Origin: Prunus persica
Lineage: Eukaryota; Streptophyta; Magnoliopsida; Rosales; Rosaceae
Reading direction: 5' to 3'
NCBI RefSeq assembly: GCF_000346465.2
Contig: NC_034009.1
Location: 47,746,703-47,810,702, forward strand
Length of the DNA stretch: 64,000 nt
Program-made: the position numbers and the translations under genes
Shown: piece by piece, positions 1 to 11,700 of the stretch
Layout of the letters: every line of letters starts with the position of its first letter
How positions within the stretch are numbered: the stretch's first letter is position 1
Notes under the pieces: model-generated
Databases searched by the model: none
Told to the model about the DNA's origin: nothing
The model's input: the letters and a program-made list of their open reading frames with translations, nothing else

Positions 1-24
1 AATGGGTTCATGGATACATTATCT

Positions 25-104
25 GTTATGTTGAATTGGGAATGGATTTAATTTTGTCGTATCTTTTAATCACCCTATGTTATGTTGAATTGGGAATGGA
101 TTTA
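25..104. repeat. 26-bp exact direct repeat, two copies
   Basis: The same 26 bases occur at 25-50 and 79-104, spaced 54 bp start to start. They lie in the AT-rich non-coding DNA of the CACTA element before its transposase gene. No coding sequence is seen in 1-497. Confidence 0.8.
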
Positions 105-199
105 TTGTTTTCATGCTTGGTTTCATGTATATGTTGGTTTCTTGCTTGGTTTCATATATATGTTGTGTTCTTAATGGGTTTTGTGTTCTTGAAAATAAA

Positions 200-400
200 C
201 TGAGACACGACGAATTTTAAGGCGTACGACGACGATTACACGACGGTGTTTTTAAACTACCGTCGTTGTATTACTTATACACGACGGTTTTTTCATAAAC
301 CGTCGTTTGTATTACGTATAATAGACGACGTCTGTTGAAAATCCGTCGTCTATATATGCCAAATACGTCTGTTTTTGATTAAAACCCGTCGTCTCTGTTG
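200..400. repeat. CACTA subterminal repeats, 5' block
   Basis: This block contains repeated ACGACGGT and ACCGTCGT motifs in both orientations, some forming short hairpins. In CACTA elements such repeats are the binding sites of the transposition proteins. It matches the motif type in the larger block at 4145-5410. Confidence 0.75.
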
Positions 401-497
401 TTTATTACTTGCGATTAGATCATTGTATAATCTGCTATAGTGATGGTCATTGCCTGTATTTTCACTTTATTATAGATAATAGGTTATAGTGTCGGAG

Positions 498-3400
498 ATG
501 GATAAGTCATGGATGCACTCGGATAGAAGATCGAAGGCATATGAGTTTGGGGTGGAAGCATTTTTGAACTTTGCTGTAGAAAATCTTCTAACTACAACAC
601 ATATCCGTTGTCCATGTGTTAAATGTGTTAATTTGAAGTTGTTTGGGGTTGGAATTATAAGGGATCACTTATACTTTAATGGAATTGACCAAAGCTATAA
701 GAATTGGACATTTCACGGAGAACCTTGGGAAGCAACTACTAATGCTAGCAGAAATGTTGAAGAAGATGATGGCCATAGTAGGTACAGTTTTGTGTCTGAA
801 GAAATTGATATGGATGATAATGATTTTGGTGATTTTGGTTCGGATCCGTATGAGTTTGCCAATGTGATTGGGGATGGAGATCAACCAGTGTACCCTGGTT
901 GTAGAAAGTACACGAAGTTATCGGCATTAGTGAAGTTGTATAATTTGAAGGCAAAACATGGGATGAGTGATGTCTGTTTTACAGAATTATTGATACTTCA
1001 AGGCGATTTGCTTCCAGAAGGAAATACAATACCAACCTCCATGTATGAGGCTAAAAAGACTTTGTGTGCATTGGGGCTGAGTTATGAGAAAATGCACGCA
1101 TGCCCCAATGATTGCATCTTGTATAGGAAGGAGTATGAGGATTCAACTAATTGTCCTACTTGTGGTATCTCAAGGTGGAAGGAAGGCAAAGATGCAATCT
1201 TGAAAGAGGGTGTGCCAGCGAAGGTGGTGTGGTATTTTCCCCCAATTCCAAGGTTTAAAAGGATGTTTCAATCACATGAGACAGCTAAGAGTTTGACTTG
1301 GTGGCATGTTGCTAGAAAATCAATTGACGGTCAGATGTCTCATCCGGCGGATTCCCCGTCTTGGAAACTTCTTGATGATAAATGGCCTGAGTTTGGTAAT
1401 GAGCCGAGAAACTTGAGATTGGCTCTTTCATCTGATGGATTCAATCCCCACAGTTCTCTAAGTAGCAGATATAGTTGTTGGCCGGTTATCTTAGTTACAT
1501 ATAATCTCCCTCCATGGCTGTGCATGAAACGAAAGTTCATGATGTTAACCTTATTGATTTCCGGTCCTAAACAACCCGGAAATGATATAGACGTCTACTT
1601 GGAGCCTTTGATTGATGATTTAAAATCCTTGTGGGTTGGGATTAGAGGAGTGTATGATGCACATAATGGAGAATACTTTACACTCAGAGCTGCATTAATG
1701 TGGACAATTAATGATTTCCCCGCCTATGGAAACTTATCTGGTTGTGTTGTTAAAGGATATAAAGCTTGTCCAATATGCGGCGATGATACACCTAGTCACA
1801 GGTTGAAAAATGGCCACAAAATTTGTTACATTGGGCATAGAAAATGGTTACCAATCAATCATCCATATAGGAGGCAACGTGCAGCTTTTAATGGGAAACC
1901 TGAATATGGCATACCTCCAGAGCCATTAACCGGAGAAGAAGTGCTGCATATGGTTGAAAATGGTGACAGAGTTTGTTGGAAGAAGAAATCAATATTCTTT
2001 GATCTCGAGTATTGGAAATACCTTCCTGTGAGGCATGCCCTAGATGTTATGCACATTGAGAAGAATGTTTGCGATAGTATCATTGGTACATTGCTGGAGA
2101 TCCCTGGAAAAAATAAAGATGGGATTGCTGCTCGATTAGATTTATTGAACATGGGGGTCAAAACTGATTTGCAACCCGAGTATGGAGAAAGACGTACTCG
2201 TTTGCCTCCTGGGCCTTGGAATTTGTCAAGAGCAGAGAAGAGAGAGGTTTGCAATTCTTTCTATGGTATGAAGGTCCCTGAAGGTTATTCTTCAAATATT
2301 AAAAATCTTGTATCTGTACAAGATTCAAGACTTCTTGGCCTTAAATCACATGATTGTCATACCTTAATGCAACAATTGCTCCCTGTGGCAATTCGTTCTG
2401 TTTTGGAGAAGCCTGCAAGGTATGCAATAACTCGTTTGTGCTTCTTCTTCAATGCTATATGTGCAAAGACTGTTGATGTTTCCAAGCTAGATAAGTTGGA
2501 AGAAGATGTAGTAGTTACTCTGTGTTTGCTTGAGAAGTACTTTCCCCCTTCATTCTTTGATATCATGGTTCATCTAGTAGTACATCTTGTCAGAGAAGTT
2601 CGTCTATGTGGGCCAGTATATTTTAGGTGGATGTATCCGTTTGAAAGATATATGAAAGTGCTGAAGGGGTATGTTCAGAATCGTACTCGTCCCGAAGGTT
2701 GCATTGCTGAGCGGTATATAGCTGAAGAAGCGGTAGAGTTTTGTACTCAGCATTTATCTGATGTTAGTACAGTTGGAGTGCCTTCAAGCCAAAAGATGGG
2801 AGTTTCAAAGCCATTATCAGGTTGCACAGTGAGCGTAGTTGATCAGGACCTGTTGAATCAAGCACATCTATATGTCTTGGAGAATACGGAGGAAGTCCTA
2901 CCTTATATCGAGTACGTATGAGTTTTATTCTTTAAGTTTCCATTTAAAATTATTTCTTATGTTTATCTTATATATTTGGGACCGTAATGCTTGAATTTTT
3001 CGTGTCATGTAGGCAACATATGATCCACATCAAGACTGCTTATCCAAAATTTAGAAAGAGAACAAAGTGGCTGCAGGATAAGCACAATAGCACTTTCATT
3101 CAATGGCTACGCTTCAAGGTATATGTTGTTGAATAACGTATTTCTCTTTTAATTTTCTTCTTATTTATATGTTAGGATGAATTAAGATATGATTAATTTG
3201 CAGGTTCAAAGTGAAGTTGAGGAAGACAATCATGGCGTATCAGAAAATTTAAGGTGGCTAGCAGCTGGTCCAAACATGTCAGTGCCATTATATAGGAGCT
3301 ATCTTATTAAAGGTATTAAATTCAATATCAAGGCACAAGATGATGTGCGGACAACTCAAAATAGTGGAGTTTATTTACTTGCACATACCATGCAAGTTGC

Positions 3401-3683
3401 TAGTGCCAAGGATAAAAACCCAATTCTCTCAAATATGGGTTTCTATGGTGTCATTCAAGAAATTTGGGACCTTGACTACCAAAAGTTTACAATCCCAGTC
3501 TTTAGGTGTGATTGGATAGATAGTTCTGGTCTTGTAGTCGACGAACTTGGATTTACCCTTGTAGATTTGAGTAAAATTGGACATAGGAATGACCAATTTG
3601 TTTTGGCTTCTCAAGTCAAACAAATATTTTTTGTTGACGACCCGATGCATCGTGGTTTGGTCGGTAGTGTTATCAATGCCTAG
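498..3683 (+). CDS. TNP2-type CACTA transposase, three exons, about 999 aa
   Basis: Proposed exons are 498-2911, 3013-3118 and 3204-3683; each junction is GT-AG and the frame stays open to TAG at 3681. The start ATG at 498 gives MDKSWMH, the usual opening of the transposase-associated domain (about residues 1-75). A cysteine-rich stretch (CPNDC...CPTCG) lies near residues 195-220. The transposase core follows, with SSDGFN near residue 311 and PGNDIDVYLEPL near 362, both typical of Transposase_21. A DUF4218-like region begins at about HDCHTLMQQLLPVAIRS, and a DUF4216-like region is in exon 3 (PVFRCDWID). The family excises and inserts CACTA elements by binding their subterminal repeats. No stop or frameshift is seen, which is unusual in this window. 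The open frame extends a few codons upstream of 498, but only from a GTG. Confidence 0.9.
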
Positions 3684-3780
3684 TAGAGAATATAATGATG
3701 TTATTGGTGATGAAGTATTAGGTGATGTGATAATTGAGTGTGAGCCATTTTACTAGAGGGGATGCCAAATGTTGGACACA

Positions 3781-4101
3781 TTTGATGAACTGGGAGGGTG
3801 AGTTAGGCCGGTCAAAATATTCGAGATGGGGGTGAAGATATATGGATTGGAATGGATGCTATGTAATTGGCAGTGTATGGACATTAATTTTGGNNNNNNN
3901 NNNNNNNNNNNNNNNNNNNNNNNNNNNNNNNNNNNNNNNNNNNNNNNNNNNNNNNNNNNNNNNNNNNNNNNNNNNNNNNNNNNNNNNNNNNNNTTTGATG
4001 AACTGGTAGGTGAGTTAGGCGGTCAAAATATTCGAGATGGGTGTGAAGATATATGGATTGAATGATGCTTATGTAATTGGCAGTGTATGACATTAATTTT
4101 G
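3781..4101. repeat. Near-identical sequence duplicated on both sides of an assembly gap
   Basis: The sequence at 3781-3893 is repeated at 3994-4101, immediately after the N run. The copies differ mainly by single-base insertions, mostly extra G or C in the left copy (for example GGCCGG against GGCGG). This pattern fits two overlapping contig ends left unmerged, the left one with low-quality bases, rather than a biological duplication. Confidence 0.85.
3894..3993. other. Assembly gap, 100 N
   Basis: Exactly 100 unknown bases. The round number is the usual placeholder for a gap of unknown size. It lies in the 3' untranslated part of the CACTA transposase gene, so no coding sequence is lost. 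Confidence 0.99.
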
Positions 4102-4144
4102 TAATATATTGTAATGTGATTTCTTCACTTTCTACGTTCAAATA

Positions 4145-5410
4145 AAACACGACGTTATTGTGAATCAGTTATTCAGCATATTTACCGACGTCTTAAAGCA
4201 ACGTAACAATGAAGAACCACGACGCTATTGTGAAGCAATTATTCAGGATATCACGTCGGTGAAGGATAAAGAACCGCCATGTAATTCAAAATAACACGAC
4301 TCCAATCCCATAATACCGACGTCTAAAAAACGAGATATGTAATCTGAACGTTAAAAAATACGACGTCATCATACATTTTCCACGTCGCAAGTTCTTTTAT
4401 AAACGAAGAGGAACGAAATTAATTCCGACGGAAATTCATTATAACCGCCGTCTAATAACAATTAAACGACGTTATTTGTAATACGGCTCCCATCATAATC
4501 TACGCCGTCTATATGTTCTGTAATACGGCTCTCATTTATTTGGAACCGACGTTGTTTAGACGTTCAACGTCGTCTATATTATTAAGTGCGTCGTGAGTAA
4601 TGAATACATATAAATACAACGTCGACTATATAAATGTATACGTCGTAAATAATGACACTGACAACTATTTCCACGTCATCTTTTTTAGATAAAATCGAAG
4701 TGGAAAATTTATTTCACGACGGTTTTTTGTAAATAAGAGACGTTGTAGAACTTTAGCAGACTAAACACGTCTGTTTTTATTGTTTTCCGACGTTGTTGTA
4801 TTTAACAACGTCTAATATTTATGGTCGTTGTTTGTTTCTGAAAATAGGACGTATAAATTTTTTAATACGACTCTCATATATTTGTAACTGACGTTGTTTA
4901 GTTTTTCAACGTCTACTATAGAAACACATACGTCGTAAATAATGACACTGACAACTATTTCCACGTCATCTTTTATCAAAAAATCGAAGTGGAAAATTAA
5001 TTGTACGACGGTTGTGTTTATATGTGCGACGTAGTAGGTATCAATAACGTCGTCTTCTAATGTATTTAAAGACGTCATATTTTTTATTGTCGTGAAAATT
5101 ATATTTAACGTCGGCGTATTTTTATTGTCGTCGTTGTATGTCTATCTTGCGGCCTTGTTCTCTTAATATGTGTCATATTTTTCCTTTTTAACGACGGTCT
5201 TTTTAGAGAATTGGTCGTCTATTATCATCATCGATTGCTTTTTTTTAGATCTTTTGCAGTACAAAGACGTCGTTTTGTATTTTTTGATGACGTTGTATTG
5301 TTTAACAACGACGGTTATTTAGCGTCGTGGTTTATGAGGGAAAAGATGACGGTGGATTCCACGACCATTGAAAAACCAAATACACGACGGTGATTTACCG
5401 TCGTCTTTTT
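4145..5410. repeat. CACTA subterminal repeats, 3' block of about 1.27 kb
   Basis: A dense array of degenerate ACGACG, ACGTCGT and CCGACGT motifs in both orientations, many paired as imperfect hairpins. Short CG-containing words are far more frequent here than in the surrounding AT-rich DNA. Such blocks next to the ends of CACTA elements bind the transposase. Open frames inside the block look like chance frames of repeat DNA. Confidence 0.8.
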
Positions 5411-5427
5411 GCTTTTTTGTAGTAGTG
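5411..5427. repeat. Right terminal inverted repeat of the CACTA element
   Basis: The plus-strand sequence reads GCTTTTTTGTAGTAGTG; its reverse complement starts with CACTACTAC, the hallmark of the superfamily. The element ends at 5427. Confidence 0.85.
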
Positions 5428-5736
5428 TATTGCATTGCAATTACAACTTACTAGGTTCTCCAATAAATTCTATTTAGCTTAGGTAGCCATGATATACTGC
5501 TAGGTATCAACCATAGCTTGTGGAAGCCCTGTAAGGCCTAATTACAATTAGACTTCTCCAATAGGGTGAATGAAGGGATTCAATTCATTCACGGTTTAGA
5601 AGGAATTAGACTTACCCACTATCTCACTAATTAGAAATTATAAGATCGCACACTGAAAATAAAGGGATTAAGAAATAGCAGAGAGAAAGAGATTTTTACG
5701 TCTTGGTCAAAGTCAAAGTCAAGGTCAAAGGTCAAT

Positions 5737-6480
5737 TGTTGCATGAGACTTTTAAAATAAATTTTGATGGCTGCCCATGCATGCTTGGTTGACTAGAAAT
5801 GAGCCAAACTGTTGCTGGGACTCTTAAAATAAATATTAATGGCTTCTGGACAGAGGGGAGCACGGAGGGTAGAGTGGGCATTATTCTACGCGATTCTAAT
5901 GACAATGTTGTAGCTGGGAGAGCTTTACATGTAGATAATATTTTCTCAGTTGCACAAGTTGAAGTGTTGGCTACCAAAGAAGGCGCAGTGTTGGCGATAG
6001 AAAGGGGTTTCACTAATGTCACTTTTGAGAGCGATGCTCTCTATATCATCTCTACTCTATGAACTCCTACTATGTAGCGGTTAGTGGAAGATGCCAAGAG
6101 CATGATGTTATAGATCACTAGAGTAGTTGTACCTGCATTGTACTGCAAACGTGTGTTTGATCTTCTTGCATGCTTTGTCGAGGTTATTGGCATTGTTGTT
6201 AATAGGTTTGAAGACCAGAGTTTATTATTTATCTATTATTTGAGGATTGTAATCAGTAGTAGTTTACAGGTATGATATGAGGAGGATGAAGGGACACTCT
6301 ATTGGAGGCAAGGTTCTTGTTCCAGCTTGCGGTTGAGTGGGTAAGGCTACTCAGTTAGACCGAGCCCATTGGTGGAGAGATTCTCGCCTAATCCATGACT
6401 ACATAGCCTGATATTTGTACTAGTTACTCGTTTCCTCTTCAATACAATACTATTGCCTTTTTTTTTTCTTTCCTCAAAAA
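5737..6480 (+). pseudogene. RNase H-like (RVT_3-type) fragment, probably from a LINE or similar retroelement
   Basis: The open frame at 5799-6062 encodes 87 residues resembling the plant RNase H-like domain of non-LTR retroelements: KININGFW near the start, GRVGIILRDSNDNVVAGRAL in the middle and GFTNVTFESDAL near the end. The first catalytic acidic position (usually KxNxDG) is Asn here. After the stop at 6060 a related frame seems to continue (LVEDAKSM) with another stop, so it is decayed. A partial tandem duplication of the start (a KINFDG-type segment about 75 bp upstream, near 5750-5770) is also visible. Downstream to about 6480 is non-coding and ends in a T-rich run. No other domain is preserved. 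Confidence 0.6.
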
Positions 6481-6606
6481 GAGCCCTCTAAAGTTTAAGT
6501 GCCCGTTTGACATTGCTTATGATGGTGATAAGTGATTTTTTTATATAGAAAAACTGGAAAACCCAGCCCGTTTGGTAAACTATGCGAACATTACTTATTG
6601 TTAAAA

Positions 6607-7626
6607 GGGTTATCTATTGTAGACGTCCCTTAACTTGGCCTCCAGTTGCAATTGGGTCCATGAACTTTTTTTTTAGGCGATTACATCCGTTAACTCGATA
6701 AATAGTTCCAATTGAGTTCTATCGTCCAAGTTTGTCAATTTGTCCGTCAAAATGAGGGCTAAAAGTGTCTTCTTGAGTTGCAGATATAATTGTTTTAAGG
6801 GTTTTTAACTTTAGACGTCCTTGAACTTTGCTCCTAGTTGCAATTGAGTTCGTGAACTTCTTTTCGATGCAATGACATCCTTTAACTCGATAAGTAGCTC
6901 CAATTGAGTCCCGCTGTAATAGAGTAAAAGAGCTAAAAATCACAAAAGACAGGTTTGAGGCAAAAGTCGAAGACCAACGGCTTATGAATAACTTCTCGAT
7001 CTTCTCGATGCTAGCGTAGTGGTTTCAAAGGTTTAGTTGGATTTGGCCACGTCAACCAATGTCGTGGAGCAACTGCCTGCTGCGGTGGCTTTAATTCTGG
7101 CTCCAATGGCGCTGCCGCTGTTATGGCGGCAGTGGATAAGGAAACCTTAAAGGGATGGGTTCTGGGTTTTGTGAGTTAGGAATGGGGGGTGGGTTGCAGG
7201 TTGGGTTGGGATCTGGTTTTTGAGGGGGTGGGCTAAGGAGGTGGGGGAATGAGCTGCGGGAGAGAGCGAGAGACAGAGAGGGAGAGCTGAGAGAGAGAGA
7301 GGGACGGATTCTGTTAAAGCAGGACTCAATTGGAACTACTTGTCGAGTTAAAGGATGTAATTGCCTCAAAAAGAAGTTCACGGACCCAATTGCAACTGGG
7401 AACAAAGTTTAGGGACATCTACAGTTAAAAACCCTTAAACAATTACCTCTGCAGCTCAAAATGATGCTTTTACCCCTTATTTTGACAGACAAATTGACAG
7501 ACTTGGACGGTAGGACCCAATTGGAACTATTTATCGAGTTAATGGATGTAATTGCCTAAAAAAAAAAGTTCACGGACCCAATTGCAACTGAGGGCCTAGT
7601 TTAGGGACATCTACAGTAGATAACCC
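6607..7626. mobile_element. Foldback Mutator-like element, 1020 bp, perfect 9-bp target duplication
   Basis: The ends are long inverted repeats of about 320 bp, beginning GGGTTATCTA at 6607 and ending TAGATAACCC at 7626. The flanks carry a 9-bp direct duplication TTGTTAAAA at 6598-6606 and 7627-7635, the size left by Mutator-like elements. Each arm holds two related units in tandem (second left unit from about 6797), so the palindrome is composite. The centre (about 6940-7310) is more GC-rich, has a GA tract at about 7259-7303, and could be captured genomic DNA. No transposase frame was seen, so it is non-autonomous. Confidence 0.85.
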
Positions 7627-7733
7627 TTGTTAAAAATTGTTGTGAGAGAAAGCTATAAGAGAAAACATCTAATGAGGTATTTTCATTTTCTGATTATGAG
7701 AGAATCAGTGTCGAAGAGGTGCAAATTTTAGGC

Positions 7734-8036
7734 GGGTGTATCTAATTCAAACTTTTAATGACTTTTATAGAGTTTAAAAGTCTGGAGGTATTCAATTTAG
7801 ACTTTTAAAAAGTATATAAAAGTCTAATGGTATACAATTGTGACTTTTAAAAAGTATTTAAAAGTTTGATAGTATTCAAAAAGTTATTGACTTTTAAAAA
7901 GCTTATTAAATGAATATACTTTTAAGGCTAATTATTAAGAGCAAAAGTCTTGCCAATTTATTAGTGACTTTTATCAACTCTATGAAAGTCACTCACTTAA
8001 AAAAAATCTTTATAAGTATGAATTGGATACAACCCC
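7734..8036. mobile_element. MITE, about 303 bp, with imperfect terminal inverted repeats
   Basis: The left end GGGTGTATCTAATTCAAAC pairs imperfectly with the reverse complement of the right end (GGGGTTGTATCCAATTCAT). The body is AT-rich with repeated ACTTTTAAAAAG palindromes and has no gene. No clean target duplication touches the ends. Instead a degenerate 24-bp direct repeat lies just outside (7692-7715 and 8042-8065). The DNA around it (7636-8780) has no gene I recognise; inverted GTGAGAGAAA motifs near 7643 and 8087 suggest remains of another element. Confidence 0.6.
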
Positions 8037-8780
8037 TTAATGATTATATGAGAATTAGTACCGAACGCTAAACACCAAACTGTTTTCTCTCACAGCTAAT
8101 TTCTCTCACAGTAAATGAGTTTATGCCCACCTCATGTTAAAGTTTTTGGGTAAGTCCCTGAATGCACCCACGAATGAAGAAAAAGAGATGTCATTATTAT
8201 CACCGGATAGGATTCTAAGGTACACAGAAAATTTGAGTGGTTCTTCGTTTCGAATAACCAGAATAGACGGCTTTCATTTTCATATTAAATGCTTGATATT
8301 CCTTAATATTTTCTCTTTTCATCCATGTTTCTTGTTTGTGTGGGTATTATTCATCTCTGAGTTGTGTGAACATCACCGTTCTTACTGTTATTGTGCCCCA
8401 CATTTCGAACTAGATTGTAGTGTGTGGTAAATTTTAACACTTGCGGCTTGAACTATCTGGTACTGTGTTTCATTTGTCTCTATTTACTGCTCAATTTTCA
8501 TGTTTCTGGGAACAGTCCTTTAAAGGTTAGATAATCAGATTACAAGCATCAGTGGTATAGAAATTTCTATAGGTCCATAATTTTCTGGAAAATCGAAAAT
8601 TGTGTTTGAAGTGACACTTAATTACCCGGTTCACATGGGAATGGGTTCCACAAACTTTGGATATTTTCGAACTCTCTTTGTGCATATATACTTTGGCATA
8701 TGGCCTTCTGGGTTCAGGCAGGGGACTCAGGTAGCTGAAAAACATTATTAAGGAAGTTTGTGTAATAATTTTGGGTCCCA

Positions 8781-11700
8781 ATGGATGAAAGTTCTGTCCA
8801 TAACCCCCTTCTTTGGGGCCAAGGTTCTGGATATGCTAATGTCAGGAGGAAGACTCCTCTTTCTGTAACCTTAGCAAAATGGATTCTCAAGATTGCAATG
8901 TTGGCGCTTTTCATTTCATGGATTGCTCTAATGTTTCTGTTCCCAGCAGATTTTGTGCAGAAACTATTTGAGAAATGGATCCATGCCACCAATGGAACTG
9001 TTTTTGGGATTACAGGTGAACTTAATTATTGCCTCTGCTCTTTTTCAAGTAAGTGTTCTCTTCTTAGAGGTCTCTAGTTAACTTGGATGCTGCAAACTGC
9101 AGGAAGCCTGTTCCTGCTATTCAGTGGTCCCATTCTCCTTATTGCAGTGCTGTCCATAGCATATCTTGTTATCTCTGGGGAAGAGGAGCTCCACGAGTAT
9201 GTCTATTTTTGAGTTGGAAAATATTGAGTTAGATTGAATATACGTCATTGCATTTTATGTTCTAAGCTCAACCACTTAAATGTCCACAGGATTTGTTGTT
9301 ATGTCATAATTAACTATGCGTGCAGGAAGAAGCCTTCAAAGTATCCGAGTTTCCGGTTGTGGACGTTCCCAGTTCTTGTGGATGGGCCATTTGGGGTTGT
9401 TTCTGCTGCTGAGTTGATTGGGATATTACTTTTTGTTGTGTTTGTTATCTGGGCTGTCTACGCTTATACCATGAGTATTCTCAGCTTGATGTCTGATCAG
9501 TTAACTTTTAAAGAGAAAAGGTATAATGTTTGTTCAAGATCAGTCTTATTCCTTTTTTAGTTCCTGTCAATCTTTCTGAGTAGAGAAACTAGTTATCTCC
9601 ATTAAATATCTATTTTAATAATTTTCACACTTCTATGTTGTTGCTCTGCTTTGAAAGTTCTGCTTCTGCTTCAGCGTTTAAACTCTTGAGCTAGCCCTTA
9701 GTAGGTTTCAACTTGCAAGCTTGAAAAGCCTATATGCATGTATGTATAAAACTCACCAAGATCATGCTCTTATTCTTGTAAATGATTGTACGACTTATAA
9801 ATAATTGAGGTATGTAAATTCCTGTTTAAAAAGTTGACACATATGAGATGAAACGTTTGGTTAAGTGCTTCTCCCTGCCATATGGTAGGTGCTGTAATAG
9901 TTTCATTAGTCAAGCTTTTAAAATGTCGAGCTTCTTGTTGATCAATTTGCTTTCTTTTTCTTTTTGGGTTTCAAAACAGTCAGTCAGCTATGTTTTTCTG
10001 ATGCCTTTTTTTACGGGTTCTGATGTCCATTTTAATGACAGTAAACATACAATTATTGTAATCTGAAACTGTCCATTTGAATGAATGAAGCTCAGATTAA
10101 ATCACTTAATTTTTAAGCTCCATTCATTCATGTAGGTGTCTAGGCTTTTTTAGCTGAAACATGTCTCTGTAAAGTTGCTGTATATGGCTGAGAATCTCAT
10201 TTTCTAAGGCAACATTATCTGCTTTACTTTCGATAATGTTGAAAACTTGGGATAAACTAACCTGTAATTCTGTATATTTCCCTTTTTTCTTTATGTTGTT
10301 TTTGCACGACTTGCTTAATTTGTAGAAGTATTCATAGTAGACTCGATTGTCCGAATAAAATTAGTATATGAGAAACTTAAATCCTTCACGATTTGCATGC
10401 AAACATTGATGCTTATGTGCTATTTTTTTCTTCAGTTGAAAGATTGGTTTCATTAACGATTTACCTTGTACTTGAACTTGCAGTTGTTTGTTCCTGGAAA
10501 TTTTGGGACTTCGTTTTGGTTTAATTGGGATGTTTTGCTTGGCATTTTTGTTCCTGCCAGTTGCAAGGGGATCAATTCTTCTTCGATTTATTGATATCCC
10601 TTTTGAGCATGCTACGAGATATCATGTATGGCTGGGACATCTCACAATGCTCCTCTTTACCATCCATGGACTGCTTTACGTAGTGGCATGGACAATTGAA
10701 GGCCGTCTCCTTCATGAAGTGAGTGCTAATGCTGCATTTAATCATATTTGTCGTTGATAGATAGGCTGTTAGCTGTTAAAATTAAGGTCTAGTTTACAGA
10801 TGACAGCTAAAATTTGCTTCCATTTTACCATACCATTATGGCGTATTTTCCAGATAGACCATGCATTCCACTCTGAATGTTCTGAGATACTTGTTGCTAT
10901 AAATGTATTAAATATATGACAGTGTACATGTATCTCTACCTAAATGTCTAGTAAAATAACTTATAAGGACCATGCTACAGGCGAATATGGGCTCAGATTA
11001 TGATGCCAGACTGCTTATTTATGTTTTCAATGGTTTGATGCAGATATTGGAGTGGAGGGATATTGGTGTTGCCATTCTTCCAGGAGTGATCAGCCTTTCT
11101 GCGGGTCTGTTGATGTGGGTCACGTCACTTCCTCCAGTGAGAAAGCTGAACTTTGAGTTGTTCTTCTACACTCATCAACTATATGTCATCTTCATTGTCT
11201 TTTTGGCTTTGCACGTGGGTGATTTCATTTTCACAATGGCTGCTGGAGGAATATTTATTTTTATTCTTGATCGTTTTCTGAGATTCTGCCAATCACGAAG
11301 GGTGGTTGATATAATTTCAGCGAAGTGCCTTCCATGTGGAACTGTAGAATTGGTCCTCGCAAAACCAGAAAGTAAATATTTTTCTTCACACTTTTATTAT
11401 TTTTAATTTCATATTCTGTTACCATATGAGTGACTGTTCGCTCATGACATATTTAGATCTGCGGTACAACGCCCTCAGTTTTGTTTTTCTTCAAGTTCGT
11501 GAGCTATCGTGGCTGCAATGGCATCCTTTCAGTGTTTCTTCCAGTCCTCTGGATGGCAAATATCATATTTCTGTCCTCATAAAGGTTCTTGGAAAATGGA
11601 CAGAAAAGCTGAGAGGAATTATCTTGGAAAATTCAGAAAAGGAGCTACCTTTCAGTCCTCATAGTAAGATAACAGCTTCTGTTGAAGGGCCTTACGGGCA

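Larger units (their letters stand above)
1..5427 (+). mobile_element. CACTA (En/Spm) DNA transposon, left end outside the window
   Basis: The segment has the parts expected of a CACTA transposon: a TNP2-type transposase gene, ACGACG-rich subterminal repeats before (about 200-400) and after (about 4145-5410) the gene, and a right terminus at 5411-5427 whose reverse complement begins CACTACTACAAAAAAG. No left CACTA terminus is visible, so the element starts upstream of position 1. The bases after the right end (TAT) would be one copy of the 3-bp target duplication; its partner is outside. The coding part is intact, so the element may be autonomous. No separate TNPA-like gene was recognised. A 100-N gap lies in the 3' untranslated part. 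Confidence 0.9.
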
